Assembly (NCBI GenBank): GCA_020796225.1
Contig: CM036762.1
Coordinates: 17,531,286-17,595,285 of the forward strand
Reading direction: 5' to 3'
Length of the DNA: 64,000 nt
Source of the DNA: Arion vulgaris
Taxonomy: Eukaryota; Mollusca; Gastropoda; Stylommatophora; Arionidae
In this document: positions 37,701 through 50,205 of the stretch, one piece after another
How positions within the stretch are numbered: position 1 is the first letter of the stretch
Layout of the letters: each line of letters opens with the position of its first letter
Position numbers and translations under genes: made by a program
Notes under the pieces: model-generated
The model's database searches: none
What the model was told of the DNA's origin: nothing
What the model saw: the letters and a program-made list of their open reading frames with translations, nothing else

Positions 37701-40700
37701 GAGGAAAAAAAAACTTTTAACTACTTCTCCATATGATACCATAAAAGAATGAAAGAAACACGTTTTAAATACTTCTCCATATGATCCATGGGGAAAAGAA
37801 AAAACACGTTTTAACTAAATTCTCCAAAATGATACCATAGAGAGAAAGAAAAAAACACGTTTTAACTACTTCTCCATATGATACCATAGAGAGAATGAAA
37901 GAAACACGTTTAACTACTTCTCCCCCTAGATACCATAGAGAGAATGAAAAAAACACGTATTAACTACTTCTCCATATGATACCATAGAGAGAATGAAAAA
38001 ACACTTTTAACTACTTCTCCATATGATTCCAAAAAAAGGAAAAGGGGGAAATGAAGAAAAACGTTTAACTCTTCTCATATGATACCATAGGAGAAAAAAG
38101 AAACACGTATTAACTTTTTTCTCCATATGATACCATAGAGAGAATGGAAAAAACACGTTTTAACTACTTCTCCCTATGATCCATAAAAATGAAAGAAAAC
38201 GTATTAACTCTTCTCCTTTTGAAACCTAAGAAGAAAGAAAAAACGTATTAACTACTTCTCCATTGTTCCCTAGAGAGAATGAAAAAAACACGTATTAACT
38301 ACCCTTTTCCATATGATCCATAGAGAGAATGAAAAACCCCGTTTTAAATACTTCTCCATATGATACCATGGGAAAAATGAAAGAAACACGTATTAACTAC
38401 TTCTATTTTGATCCCTAAAAATGAAAGGGAAAACGTTTTAACTCTTCTCCAAAATGATCCCTAGAGAGAATAAGAAACATTTAACTACTTCTCCATATGA
38501 TACCATAGAGAAAAAATGGAAAAAAAACGTTTAACTCTTCTCCATATGATACCATAGAAGGTGAAAAAAAAACACGTTTTAACTACTTCTCCTATGATAC
38601 CATAGAGAGTAAAAAACACGTTTTAAATACTTCTCCTTTTGATACCATAGAAAAAAGAAAAAGAAACACGTTTAACTACTTCTCCATATGATACCATGGG
38701 AATAAAAAAAAACACGTTTCTCTTCTCCATATGATCCATGAAGGGAAAGGGAAAAACACGTTTTAAAACTTCTCCTTTTGATACCATAGAGAGAATGAAA
38801 AAAAATTTTAACTACTTCTCCATATGATACCATAGAGAGAATGAAAAAACACGTTTTAATTTCTTCTCCAAAGATACCATAGAAAAAAAGAAAGAAACAC
38901 TTTTTAACCCAAATTCTCCTTGTGGCCATAGAGAGAATGAAAGAAACAGTTTAACTTTCTTCTCCATATGATACCATAAAAAATGAAAAAAACACTAAAA
39001 TTTAAATACTTCTCCATATGATACCATAGAGAGAATGGAAAAAAAACGTATTAACTACTTCTCCATATGATACCCTAAAAGAATGGGAAAAAACACGTTT
39101 AACTACTTCTCCATATGATACCATAGAGAGAATGGAAAAAAAACACATTTTAACTACTTCTCCATATGAAAACCATAGAGAGAAAAAAAAAAAACACGTA
39201 TTAACTACTTCTCCCTATGATACCATAGAGAGAATGAAAGAAACAAAAGTTTTTTTAAACTAAAAATTTCTCCCTTTATATGATACCATAGGAGAAAAGA
39301 AAGAAACACTTTTTAAAACTTTCCATATGATACCATAGAAGGGGGAAAGAAAAAAACACGTTTTAACTACTTCTCCAAATACCATAAAAGAGAATGAAAG
39401 AAAACGTATTAACTACTTCTCCCCTATGAAAACCATAGAGAAGTGAAAAAACATTTAACTACTTTATATGATACCCTAAAAAGTGGGAAAAAAAATATTA
39501 ACTCTTCTCATATCCCTAGAGGAGTGAAAGAAACACGTTTTTCCTTTTTTCTCATATGGTCCATAGAAGAAAAAAACACGTTTTAACTACTTCTCCATAT
39601 GATACCATAGTTAGAATGAAAAAAAACGTATTAACTACTTCTCCATATGATAAAAGAAGAAAGAAAAAACCTTTAACTACTTCTCCATATGATCCATAGA
39701 AATGAAAAAACACGTTTTAACTACTTCTCCTATGATACCATAGAAAAGAATGAAAAAACAGTTTTAACTACTTCTCCATATGATACCCTAGAGAGAATGG
39801 AAAAAAAACGTATTAACTACTTCTCCCTATTCCATAGAAGAATGAAAAAACACGTATTAACTACTTCTCCATATGATAAAGAGAATGAAAAAAAACGTTT
39901 TTAAATACTTCTCCATATGATACCATAAAAAATGAAAAAACAAAAACTACTTCTTCCCTATGATGCCATGAGAGAATGAAAAAAACACGTATTAACTACT
40001 TCCCCCGGGGTACCAAAGGTGAAAAAACACGTTTTAACTACTTCTCCATATGATACCATAAAAAATGAAAAAAAACCGTTTTAATTTTTCCCCCATATAA
40101 AAACCATAGAAAGAATGAAAGAAACACGTTTTAACTACTTCTCCCTTTTGATACCATAAAAAATAAAAAACCGTATTAACTACTTCTCCATATGATACCA
40201 TAGAAGAATGAAAAAAAACGTATTAACTACTTCTCCCTATGATACCATAGAGAAAAGAAAGAAACACGTATTAACTACTTCTCCATATGATACCATAGAG
40301 AGTGAAAGAAACACGTTTTTTAAATACTTCTCCAAAGATACCATAAAAAGGGAAAGAAACACGTTTAACTACTTCTCCATATGATACCATAGGAAAAATG
40401 AAAAAAAACGTATTAACTACTTCTCCATATGATACCATAGGGGAATGAAAAAACACTTTAAATACTTCTCCATATGATACCATAGAGAAAAATGAAAAAA
40501 CCTTTTTTTAAATACTTCTCCATATGATAAAAGAGAGAATGAAAAAAACAGTTTTAACTACTTCTCCATATGTTCCCTAAGAGAAGAAGAAAAAAACACG
40601 TTTTCACTTCTCCATTGATACCATAGAAGAAAGGGGAAAAAAACGTTTAATTTCTTCTTATGATACCATAAAAGAATGAAAGAAACACGTTTTAACTTTC

Positions 40701-43700
40701 TTCTCCTTTTGATCCATAGAGAGAATGAAAAAAAACTTTTAACTCTTCTCCAAAGAAATTCCCTAGAAGAATGAAAAAAACACGTATTAACCCTTCTCCA
40801 TATGATCCATGAGAGAATGGGAAAAAACTTTTAACTCTTCTCCATATGATCCATAGAGAGAATGAAAAAACACGTTTCTATTTTGTAATTTAAGGAAAGG
40901 GGGAAAAAACACGTTTAACTACTTCTCCCTATGATCCATAAAAGAATGGGAAAAAAACATTAACTCTTCTATATGATCCATAGAGAGGAATTAAAAAAAA
41001 CACTATTAACTTTTCCCTATGATACCTGAGGAAGAAAAACTTTTCCCCACCTTTTTCCCTTGATACCATAGGAGAATGAAAAACACGTTTTAACTACTTC
41101 TCCATATGATCCCTTAAGAGAATGAAAAAAAAGTTTTAACTACTTCTCCATATGATACCATAGGAAAAATGAAAAACACGTATTAACTTTTATATATAAT
41201 TTCCATAGAGAATGGAAAAAAACACGTTTTAACTACTTCTCCCTATGATACCATAGAGAGAATGAAAGAAACACGTATTAACTACTTCTCCATATGATAC
41301 CATAGAGAGAATGAAAAAAACACGTTTAACTATTCTCCATAAATCCATAGAAGAAAGAAACACGTTTTCCCACTTTTAAAATGATCCATAGGAAAAATGG
41401 GAAAAAAAAAACGTATTAACTACTTTCCATATGTCCATAAAAAGAATGAAAGAAACACGTTTAACTACTTTCCCTATGATACCATAGAAGAAAGGAAAAA
41501 ACACGTATTAACTACCCCCATATGATACCATAGAGAATGAAAAAACACGTATTAACTACTTCTCCCTATGATCCATAGAGAATGAAGAAAAAAACGTTTT
41601 AACTTTTCTTCTCCATATGATACCATAAAAAATGAAAGAAACAGTTTTTAAATACTTTCCTATGATACCATAGAAAATTGAAAAACACTATTAACTACTT
41701 CTCCATATGATACCATGAAAAGAATGGAAACACGTATTAACTACTTCTCCATATGATACCATAGAGAGAATGAAAAAAAATTTTTAAATACTTTCCAATG
41801 CCATAGAGAGAATGAAAAACACATTTTTCTACTTCTCCCTTGATCCCTAAAAAGAAAGAAAACGTATTAACTTCTTCTCCCTTTTAATCAAAGAAAAGAA
41901 AGAAACACGTTTTAACTACTTCTCCCATATGATCCATAGAAAAATGAAAAAACGTTTTAAACTTCTCCCTTTGTAATAAGGAAAGAAAAAAACACCAAAA
42001 TACTTTTCCCTATGATGCCCTAAAAGAGAATGAAAAAACGATTAACTACTTTATAAAGATACCATAAAAGTGAAAAAAACACATTAACTCCTCCTTGATT
42101 CATAGAGGTGAAAGAAACACGTATTAACTACTTCTCCATATGAATACCATAAAAAGTGAAAACCGTTTAACTTTTCCATATGATACCATAGAAAAGAAAA
42201 AACACGTTTTAACTACTTCTCCATATGATCCATAGTTAGAATGAAAGAAACCCCCGTATTTAAATACTTCTCCATATGATACCAAAGAGAGAATGAAAAA
42301 AAACGTTTAAACTTTACTTCTCCATATGATCCCCAAGAGAATGAAAAAACACGTATTAACTTTCTTCTCCCTATGATACCATAGAGAGAATGGGAAAAAC
42401 GTATTAACTACTTCTCCCCTTGATACCATAAAAATAGAAAAAAACACGTATTAACTACTTCTCCCTATGATACCATAAAAGAATGAAAAAAAACACGTTT
42501 CACTTTCCATTGATACCATAGAAAGAAAGAAAAAAACGTTTTAACTACTTCTCCATATGATACCATAAAGAAAGAAAAAAACGTATTAACTTCCTTAAAA
42601 TATGATCCATGGGAGAAAGAAAAAAACACGTATTAACTCTTTCCCATATGATCCATAGAGAGAATGGGAAAAAAGTTTTAACTCTTCTCCCCTATTTATC
42701 CATAGAGAGAATGAAAGAAACACGTTTAACTACTTCTCCATATGATACCATAAAAGAATGAAAGAAACACGTATTAACTACTTCTCCATATGATACCATA
42801 AAAGAATGAAAAAAAAACACGATTAACTATTCTCCCTTAATTTCCATAGAAAAAGAAGAAAACGTTTTAACTACTTCTCCCTATATTTCCATACGAGAAT
42901 GAAAAAAAACACTTTTAAATACTTCTCTTTTAAAAAAAAATTTTTTTTTATGATACCTTTGAGAGAATGAAAGGGAAAAACGTTTTTTTTTCTTCTCCAT
43001 ATGATTAAGAATGAAAGAAACACGTTTTAATTAAATTCTATATGATACCATAGAGAGAATGGAAACACGTATTAACTACTTCTCCATATGATACCCCAAA
43101 AAATAGAAAAACACGTATTAACTACTTCTCCATATGATCCATAGAGAGAATGAAAAAAAACACCCGTAAAAAAATTAAAAAAATTTTTTCTTCTCCTATG
43201 ATTTCCCTGGGAATGAAAGAAACTTTTTTATTCTCCCATATGATACCATAGAGAGAATGGGGAAAAGAAAAAACAAAAAAAGGGGTTTTAAATACTTCTC
43301 CCCTATGATACCCTAGAGAGAATGAAAAAAAACGTTTTAAATCTTCCCTTGATCCAGAGAAGAAAGAAACACTATTAACTACTTCCCCCCATTGTACCCA
43401 AAAAGAATGAAAAAAACGTTTTAACTACTTCTCCATAAGTACCAAGAGAAGGGAAAGAAACACCCTATTAACTACTTCTCCATATGATACCATGGGAAGG
43501 AAACACGTATTAACTACTTCTCCATATGATCCCTAGAAGAATGAAAAAAAACATTTTTAAATACTTCTCCATATGATACCCATAGAGAGAATGAAAGAAA
43601 CACCCTTTAACCGCTTCTCCATATGATGCCATGGAAAGAAAAAAATGAAAGGAAACACGTATTAACTACTTCTCCCTATGGCCCCTAGAAATGAAAAAAA

Positions 43701-46700
43701 CGTTTTAACTAAATTTCCATTGATCCATAGAGAGAATGAAAAAAAAACACGTATTAACTTACTTCTTTCCATATGATCCCTAAAAAAAATAGAAAAAACT
43801 ATTAACTACTTCTCCCCTATGATCCATAGAAGAATAAAGAAACACATTTAATTTTTTTTTCCATATGATAAAAAGAGAATGAAAGAAACAATTTTTTAAA
43901 TACTTCTCCCCTATGATACCATAGGAATGAAGAAAAAACGTATTAACTACTTTCTTTTCCAAAAAAAAATGAAAAACCCCTAGAGAGAAATGAAAGAAAC
44001 ACGTTTTAACTACTTCTCCATATGATACCATATAGAGAATGAAAGAAACACTTTTAACTACTTTATATGATCCATTTGAGAAAAAAAAAAACACGTATTT
44101 AAATACTTTATATGATCCATAGAGGGGGGTGAAAGAAACACGTTTAACTACTTCCCCCATATGATCCATAGAGAGAAGAAAAAAACACGTTTTAACTACT
44201 TCTCCATATGATACCATAGAGAATGAAAAACACGTTTTAACTACTTCTCCTTGATACCTTTGAAAAATGAAAAAACAGTTTTAACTACTTCTCCATATTT
44301 TTAAGAAATGAAAGGGAAAAACTTTTTAACTACTTCTAATGATAGAGAGGAAGTGAAAAAAAACTTTAACTACTTCTCCAAAATGATACCATAAGAGAAT
44401 GGAAAAAACACGTTTTAACTTTCTTCTCCATATGATACCATAAAAAATGAAAAAACGTTTTAAATACTTCTCCATATGAAAACCATAGAAGATAGAAAGA
44501 AACACGTATTAACCTACTTTCCATAAAAAAAAAGGGAATACCCCCTAGAAGAAAGAAAGAAACACGTTTTAACTACTTTTAAAATGATACCATAGAAAAT
44601 GAAAAACACGTATTAACTATTTCCCTAGCCATTGGGAATGAAAAAAACACTTTTAACTCTTCTCCATTGATGCCATGGGGGAAAGAAAAAACACGTTTTA
44701 ACTACTTTCCATAGAAAAACCATAGAGAGAAGAAAAAACACGTTTTAACTCTTCTCCATAGTCCATAAAAAATGAAAAAAAAACGTTTTAACTACTTCTC
44801 CCATATGATACCATAAAAGAATGAAAAAACACGTATTAACTACTTTCTCCATATTAAATACCCTAAGAGAATGAAAGAAACACGTTTTAACTACTTCTCC
44901 ATGATACCATAGGAGAATGAAAAAAACGTTTAACTTTCTTTATCCCTAAAAAAAAAATTTTTCCAAAAGGGAAAGAAAGAAAAAACGTTTTAACTACTTT
45001 CTCCATATGATACCCTGAAATGAAGAAACACGTTTAATTACTTTTCCCTAAAATTTCCATAGAGAATGAAAAAACACGTTTTAACTACTTCTCCATATGA
45101 TCATGAAATGAAAAACACTATTAACTTTCTTCTCCATATGATACCATAGAGAAAAATGAAAAAACACTTTTAAATACTTCTCCATATGATACCATAAAAA
45201 GAAAAAAAATAAACATTTTAACTATTTCCAATATATTTCCCCTAGGTTAAAAATGAAAGAAACACGTATTAACTACTTCTCCATATGATACCATAGGAAA
45301 TGAAAAAAACACGTTTTAATACTTCTCCATATGATACCATAGAGAGAATGAAAAACACGTTTCTCTTCTCCATATGATGCCATAAAAGAATGAAAAGAAA
45401 CACGTTTTAACTCTTCCCATATGATACCATAGGAAAAATGAAAAAACACGTATTAACTACTTTATATGATACCATAGAAGAATGAAAAAAACACGTTTTT
45501 AAATACTTCTCCATATGATACCATAGAGGGAAAAAACAATTTTTTAAATACTTCTCCATATGATACCCCTAAAAGAATGAAAAAAACACGTTTTAACTAC
45601 TTTTCCATATGATACCATATAAGAATGAAAGAAACACCTTTAACTACTTCTCCATATGATACCATATAAGAATGAAAGAAACACCTTTTAACTACTTCTC
45701 CATATGATAACATATAAGAATGAAAGAAACACCTTTTAACTACTTCTCCATATGATACCATAGAGAGAATGAAAGAAACACGTTTTAACTACTTCTCCAT
45801 ATGATACCATATAAGAATGAAAGAAACACCTTTTAACTACTTCTCCATATGATACCATATAAGAATGAAAGAAACACCTTTTAACTACTTCTCCATATGA
45901 TACCATATAAGAATGAAAGAAACACCTTTTAACTACTTCTCCATATGATACCATATAAGAATGAAAGAAACACCTTTTAACTACTTCTCCATATCATACC
46001 ATAAGAGAATGAAAGAAACACTATTAACTACTTCTCCATATGATACCATAAGAATGAAAGAAACCCCTTTTAACTACTTCTCCATATGATACCATAAAGA
46101 ATGAAAGAAACACGTATTAACTACTTCTCCATATGATACCATAGAGAGAATGAAAGAAACACTTTTTAACTACTTCTCCATATGATAACATATAAGAATG
46201 AAAGAAACACCTTTTAACTACTTCTCCATATGATACCATAGAGAGAATGAAAGAAACACGTATTAACTACTTCTCCATATGATACCATAGAGAGAATGAA
46301 AGAAACACGTATTAACTACTTCTCCATATGATACCATAGAGAGAATGAAAGAAACACGTTTTAACTACTTCTCCATATGATACCATAGAGAGAATGAAAG
46401 AAACACGTATTAACTACTTCTCCATATGATACCACAGAGAGAATGAAAGAAACACGTATTAACTACTTCTCCATATGATACCATAGAGAGAATGAAAGAA
46501 ACACGTTTTAACTACTTCTCCATATGATACCATAGAGATAATGAAAGAAACACGTTTTAACTACTTCTCCATATGATACCATAGAGAGAATGAAAGAAAC
46601 ACGTTTTAACTACTTCTCCATATGATACCATAGAGAGAATGAAAGAAACACGTATTAACTACTTCTCCATATGATACCATAGAGAGAATGAAAGAAACAC

Positions 46701-46935
46701 GTATTAACTACTTCTCCATATGATACCATAGAGAGAATGAAAGAAACACGTTTTAACTACTTCTCCATATGATACCATAGAGAGAATGAAAGAAACACGT
46801 TTTAACTACTTCTCCATATGATACCATAGAGAGAATGAAAGAAACACGTTTTAACTACTTCTCCATATGATACCATAGAGAGAATGAAAGAAACACGTTT
46901 TAACTACTTCTCCATATGATACCATATAAGAATGA
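28745..46935. repeat. 49-bp satellite, about 18 kb (roughly 370 units)
   Basis: The consensus unit in the clean part is TTTTAACTACTTCTCCATAT followed by GATACCATAGAGAGAATGAA and AGAAACACG (49 bp). From 28745 to about 45600 nearly every unit has small indels and runs such as AGAGA replaced by AAAA or GGGG; from about 45600 to 46935 the units are almost identical. Two versions mix in the clean part: a 49-bp one with CATAGAGAGAATG and CACG, and a 48-bp one with CATATAAGAATG and CACC. Many short ORFs with MVSYGEVVK repeats appear on the minus strand. They follow from the unit sequence and are not genes. The true length is uncertain given the quality of the first 17 kb. Confidence 0.95.
45600..46935. 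repeat. Homogeneous end of the satellite
   Basis: About 27 units with only occasional single changes. Between about 45610 and 46210, 48-bp units with CATATAAG alternate with 49-bp units; after 46210 nearly all are 49 bp and alternate between CACGTATTAAC and CACGTTTTAAC. The final unit at about 46911-46935 is of the CATATAAG type and breaks off at AGAATGAAGACG. Confidence 0.93.
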
Positions 46936-46999
46936 AGACGAAAAACATAATTTAATGAAATAAGAAAAGAAATATAACTACACCAATTATTTTATATCA

Positions 47000-47600
47000 A
47001 GAAATAAAACTGCACAATTATTTTATTGCAAAATTACCACGCAAGTCAATACATTGTTGTCAACGTTGCACTAGCTTTAGAAACCTGTTCATAAGGTAAT
47101 CGCAGTTTTATTTTGGAAACTATTTCCTCGCTTCATACTTCACCTCTTCTAAACATCTGAACTCATGGTCCTTCAATTATTATTCCTTTAGTTTCGGAAA
47201 CAGATGGAAATCACTAGGAGCCAGGTCTGGGATGAACGTTAAATGTAACAGCACTGAAAGTTCCACGTTTTGATTTACATCCCATGTTGCTGCACTTATG
47301 TGAGGTCTAGCGTTTGTCGTGTTGAAGAAAGGTTTACATTTCTTACACACATCCATCAGATTCTTCTTTTAATGCAGTAAGAGTTTCAATGTAACGTTCA
47401 GAGTTTATTGATGTTCCTTATTTTCAAGAATGTCTGCAGGAACAACACGTTGAGAAATCCAAAAACAGTCAACATAGAATTATGAGCGTTTTTGTGCTGG
47501 CCTGAGTTGATTGCAATGGCAGTATTCCGGTATTCTTCATCTCAGAGATTCTATACATAACGTCTTACTGTACTCAGATTAACACGCTTGTTTTTGTCTC
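47000..47600 (-). pseudogene. Mariner-type transposase fragment
   Basis: On the minus strand, pieces in shifting frames read LSTVRRYV, INSERYIETLTALKEES, TNARPHISAATWDV (normally DNARPHT) and PDLAPSDFHLFPKLKE. The last two are signatures of the mariner/SETMAR-like transposase catalytic domain; PDLAPSDFHLF contains the last catalytic Asp. Several frameshifts and stops make it non-functional. No terminal inverted repeats were recognised. It sits between the satellite end and the A3 block. Confidence 0.8.
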
Positions 47601-47976
47601 TTTTTTCATAAATCGTCAATGTCAAAATCACATCAAATATATACTTTTTTTTAAATTGATTGTCTTCTTGCATGAACTGCTTCTGCTGGCACTGTCAGAC
47701 TTCAAACCAAATATTATTTCAGGCAGCAAGAAACAGTTCGGAAGTTGTCAAATTTTGTTTAGAGATAGTCAAGAAGTGATACTGATGACAGTTATGTCAG
47801 CATTTTTGGTTCTTCAAAATGTTGATATTTGTGAAGTATATTTACATTTGTTCATTGTATCATTATCATAAAAATACAGTTTAACATATGAATTTGACAA
47901 TTTCAATATGTCCAATCTTAGATTCCACATAAATACTGATAGCTTCTCTCGTGATCTCTGGTCAATAATTGTCGTC

Positions 47977-49071
47977 TTACGAGGTTATACAATTGGTTAT
48001 CATGTGCCTAAACTTTAAATTTAACTTGAAATAAAATAGAAAATTTATAGCACAGCCAAGAGAGCTGAACGCAGACGATAAAACCCAAATTGTGGTGCTA
48101 AAGTTTTCTTGATTTCTAGAGCTTGTTCCTGGAATCGTATAGTACAAAATGATTGTGATTAACTTTGGTATGTTACTTAATGTTAGTGTTACCGACAGGT
48201 AGAAGACAATTTTTACAAGTCGTCTCTCACGGCTGGATAATTTCAATTCCGTCGTGGTGCTTAGAGATAGATGTCTTTCAGAACCACTTCGAGGCTGAAC
48301 AATTGAAGAAGTTTGTCGAATTCTTGAGGAAACTTGTAGTGAATACCCCATCCACACTGCAGAAACAATAACAACAGCTTGAGATATACCCCACATAACT
48401 ATTCCGAATGCTGTATCAAGTATTAGCTCGTATAACGCAAGTTTCTCAACAATGAATACCGTCCACATATGTTCTGGTGTCTCATTCAAGGATGTATTTG
48501 TAATAAATAACACATCTTCTCTACTTTGGGATTTATTGGTAACTACAATAGGTAAGTGAATACCAAGATAGGTAACGTAGATTGTAAGTATGAAGATAAT
48601 ACATCGAGATCTTGTGAAGATATGTTTCACTTTAAATGGAAAAACCACACAGAAACATCTTTCGGTTGATATCATGGCAGTAATCCAACAAGAAACTCCA
48701 TAGATCGCGTTATAGGTCCACTGAAAAATGACATGACCTAAATACATGGCATCAACAGGATTTGTTGGGTACAAGAGATCTGTTACAAAAGAGATACATT
48801 TCGCTAGTAGTACGCTTGTAACAAGGTAATCAGTAAATGATAGAGCAAAGAGTCCTATACTCATGCTGTCTTTGAGACCAAGTTTGAAGAAGACGATCAT
48901 GTTCAGGAGGTTAGTGATCATCCCAAGAACAGAAATAATGGTTGGAATGGTAATGTTTACTAATATGTGGACGTATACCATGACGTCATCTCCAATAATC
49001 TGTGACGACTTGTACACGTTATTAGTGGCAGTATCTTGGTGATGTCTGACCTGCATATCAGCTTCAGACAT
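47977..49071 (-). CDS. Rhodopsin-like receptor A3, chemosensory-receptor type
   Basis: An intact single-exon ORF of 364 residues, collinear with A1. It starts MSEADMQVRHHQD and has IIGDDVMVYVHIL before TM1. It carries TNLLNMIVFFKLGLKD, LSFTDYLVT (Asp2.50 present), STERCFCVVFPFKVK, and TM6 with LSNIPKL. TM7 ends INFLFY, so Asn7.49 is kept while Pro7.50 is Phe. Two sequons lie in the second extracellular loop (NTS, NET). That loop has no Cys. It differs from A1 most in the loops and TM5, while TM3 and the second intracellular loop are nearly unchanged, as expected under constraint. A long spacer of about 3 kb separates it from divergent B3. Role: probable chemosensory receptor, ligand unknown. 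Confidence 0.9.
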   Translation of the reverse strand: MSEADMQVRHHQDTATNNVYKSSQIIGDDVMVYVHILVNITIPTIISVLGMITNLLNMIVFFKLGLKDSMSIGLFALSFTDYLVTSVLLAKCISFVTDLLYPTNPVDAMYLGHVIFQWTYNAIYGVSCWITAMISTERCFCVVFPFKVKHIFTRSRCIIFILTIYVTYLGIHLPIVVTNKSQSREDVLFITNTSLNETPEHMWTVFIVEKLALYELILDTAFGIVMWGISQAVVIVSAVWMGYSLQVSSRIRQTSSIVQPRSGSERHLSLSTTTELKLSSRERRLVKIVFYLSVTLTLSNIPKLITIILYYTIPGTSSRNQENFSTTIWVLSSAFSSLGCAINFLFYFKLNLKFRHMITNCITS

Positions 49072-49985
49072 TGTGTGTATTTAAAAAGTTCAGCAGTGGT
49101 TAACATTTATTACTAACTAGTGATGTAACAACACACTAGCAGTTAGTTAAGTTTACTGCTTACCAACCAACCTATTGGTATAACATTCATAATGTGGTCA
49201 ATGTCTTAGTATTGGGTCTCATTGGAAAATGAATAATCCCACTCTGAGTTGGGAAAGAAATTCGACATCGTTGACTAGCTGTTGGGTAAGTGTCATGCCT
49301 GTAACAATGTCTGCTATATCTACCTGTTTGTTTATTAGGTGGTGAATTTATCCTTTTTTAACTATTAGCACTTTTCTTTCAATCTAAGACTGGAGTCATA
49401 TGTTAGATCAGAATAGCGTTGACTTTAATAGTAGCTGCTATTACATATCCATTCATTCCACACCGACCTGTTAGATTATACATGCATATGTTGTGAATAT
49501 ATATATATATATATATATATGTCTTGTTTTCAATTTCTAGCTTGTCAAAATTATTTCATTTTTAACCAAAAAAAATCTAGGAATCCTTTGTGTTTATAGT
49601 TTCTATGATGTCATTCAAACATGACCGTTCTCTCATATCAAGTGTTGTTCTCGTATGTTTTTTTTACAAAATAGATGCGACTGCAGTAAAACTAAAACAG
49701 TATGTTCGTTTGATTGATAAAGGCCTTGTTGGTCGAAACGTTGCTGTATTTTGTCATTGTTTTTGTAATTTGTAAAACTACAGTACTTTGTGATTACGTG
49801 TGTTTTTTTTATAAAGACTATTTGGTCGAAACGTTGCTGAATCTTGTTTTTGTTCTTTCTGCTTTTGTACTTAACACATACTACGTGTTTCCGTGCATCG
49901 TCATCACTATTATTCTTGTCATAGAGTATATTACACAGTATATCCCACTTGTAACTATTTATTGTGGCATATCCTAAAGGACGTA
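49072..49985. other. Upstream region of A3 with an AT microsatellite
   Basis: The first 140 bp match the upstream region of the other A genes, including a diverged form of the element at about 49168 (CAACCTATTGGTATAACATT). A dinucleotide AT run lies at 49497-49520. The rest is AT-rich; ORFs at 49590-49977 have no domain and I reject them. Confidence 0.6.
49706..49835 (+). ncRNA. Two hammerhead-like remnants of a Penelope-type terminal repeat
   Basis: TGATTGATAAAGGCCTTGTT followed by GGTCGAAACGTTGCTG lies at 49711-49746. A shorter repeat, ATAAAGACTATTTGGTCGAA then ACGTTGCTG, lies at 49811-49839. In each, a short stem (GGCC with GGTC; GAC with GTC) is followed by GAAAC, as in stem II and the conserved GAAA of hammerhead ribozymes. 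Penelope-like elements are known to carry hammerhead motifs. The CUGANGA core is degraded (TGATTGA in the first, absent in the second), so catalytic activity is unlikely. Confidence 0.4.
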
Positions 49986-50205
49986 GCCATCAACCACAGT
50001 AAACGAGTAGTTGATTTTCTAGGCACCACTTATACGTTCAGTAGTTTGCTATTGCTTTCTGAACGGTGAGGTCTCATTTTTACCTTTCTGTAAAAATCCC
50101 ACAGAAACGAATTTGCTTCCAAACTTGCCCACCGTGGGGTTTGAACCAGGTACGTTTGGTTTCGTGATCGAGTTCACTACCGCTTGAGCTACAGATGCTC
50201 ATATA
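49985..50205 (-). mobile_element. tRNA-derived SINE, family 1 (independent insertion)
   Basis: On the minus strand there is a good A box (TGTAGCTCAAGCGGTAGTG) and a B box (GGTTCAAACCCC), followed by the body with AGCAATAGCAAACTACTGAA and the end part GATTTTCTAGG read on the other strand. The head begins beside an AT microsatellite at about 50198-50218. It differs from the copies at 3835 and 16378 in the head and middle, so it was a separate insertion. Confidence 0.78.

Noticed and set aside
28739..45954. Many minus-strand ORFs of 60-145 residues with MVSYGEVVKT-like repeats
   Set aside because: They are the translation of the 49-bp satellite; frames open and close with the indels of each unit, and no non-repeat domain is attached.
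49590..49977. Two overlapping ORFs of 61 and 87 residues upstream of A3
   Set aside because: They overlap the hammerhead-like Penelope remnants and have no recognisable domain or duplicate.
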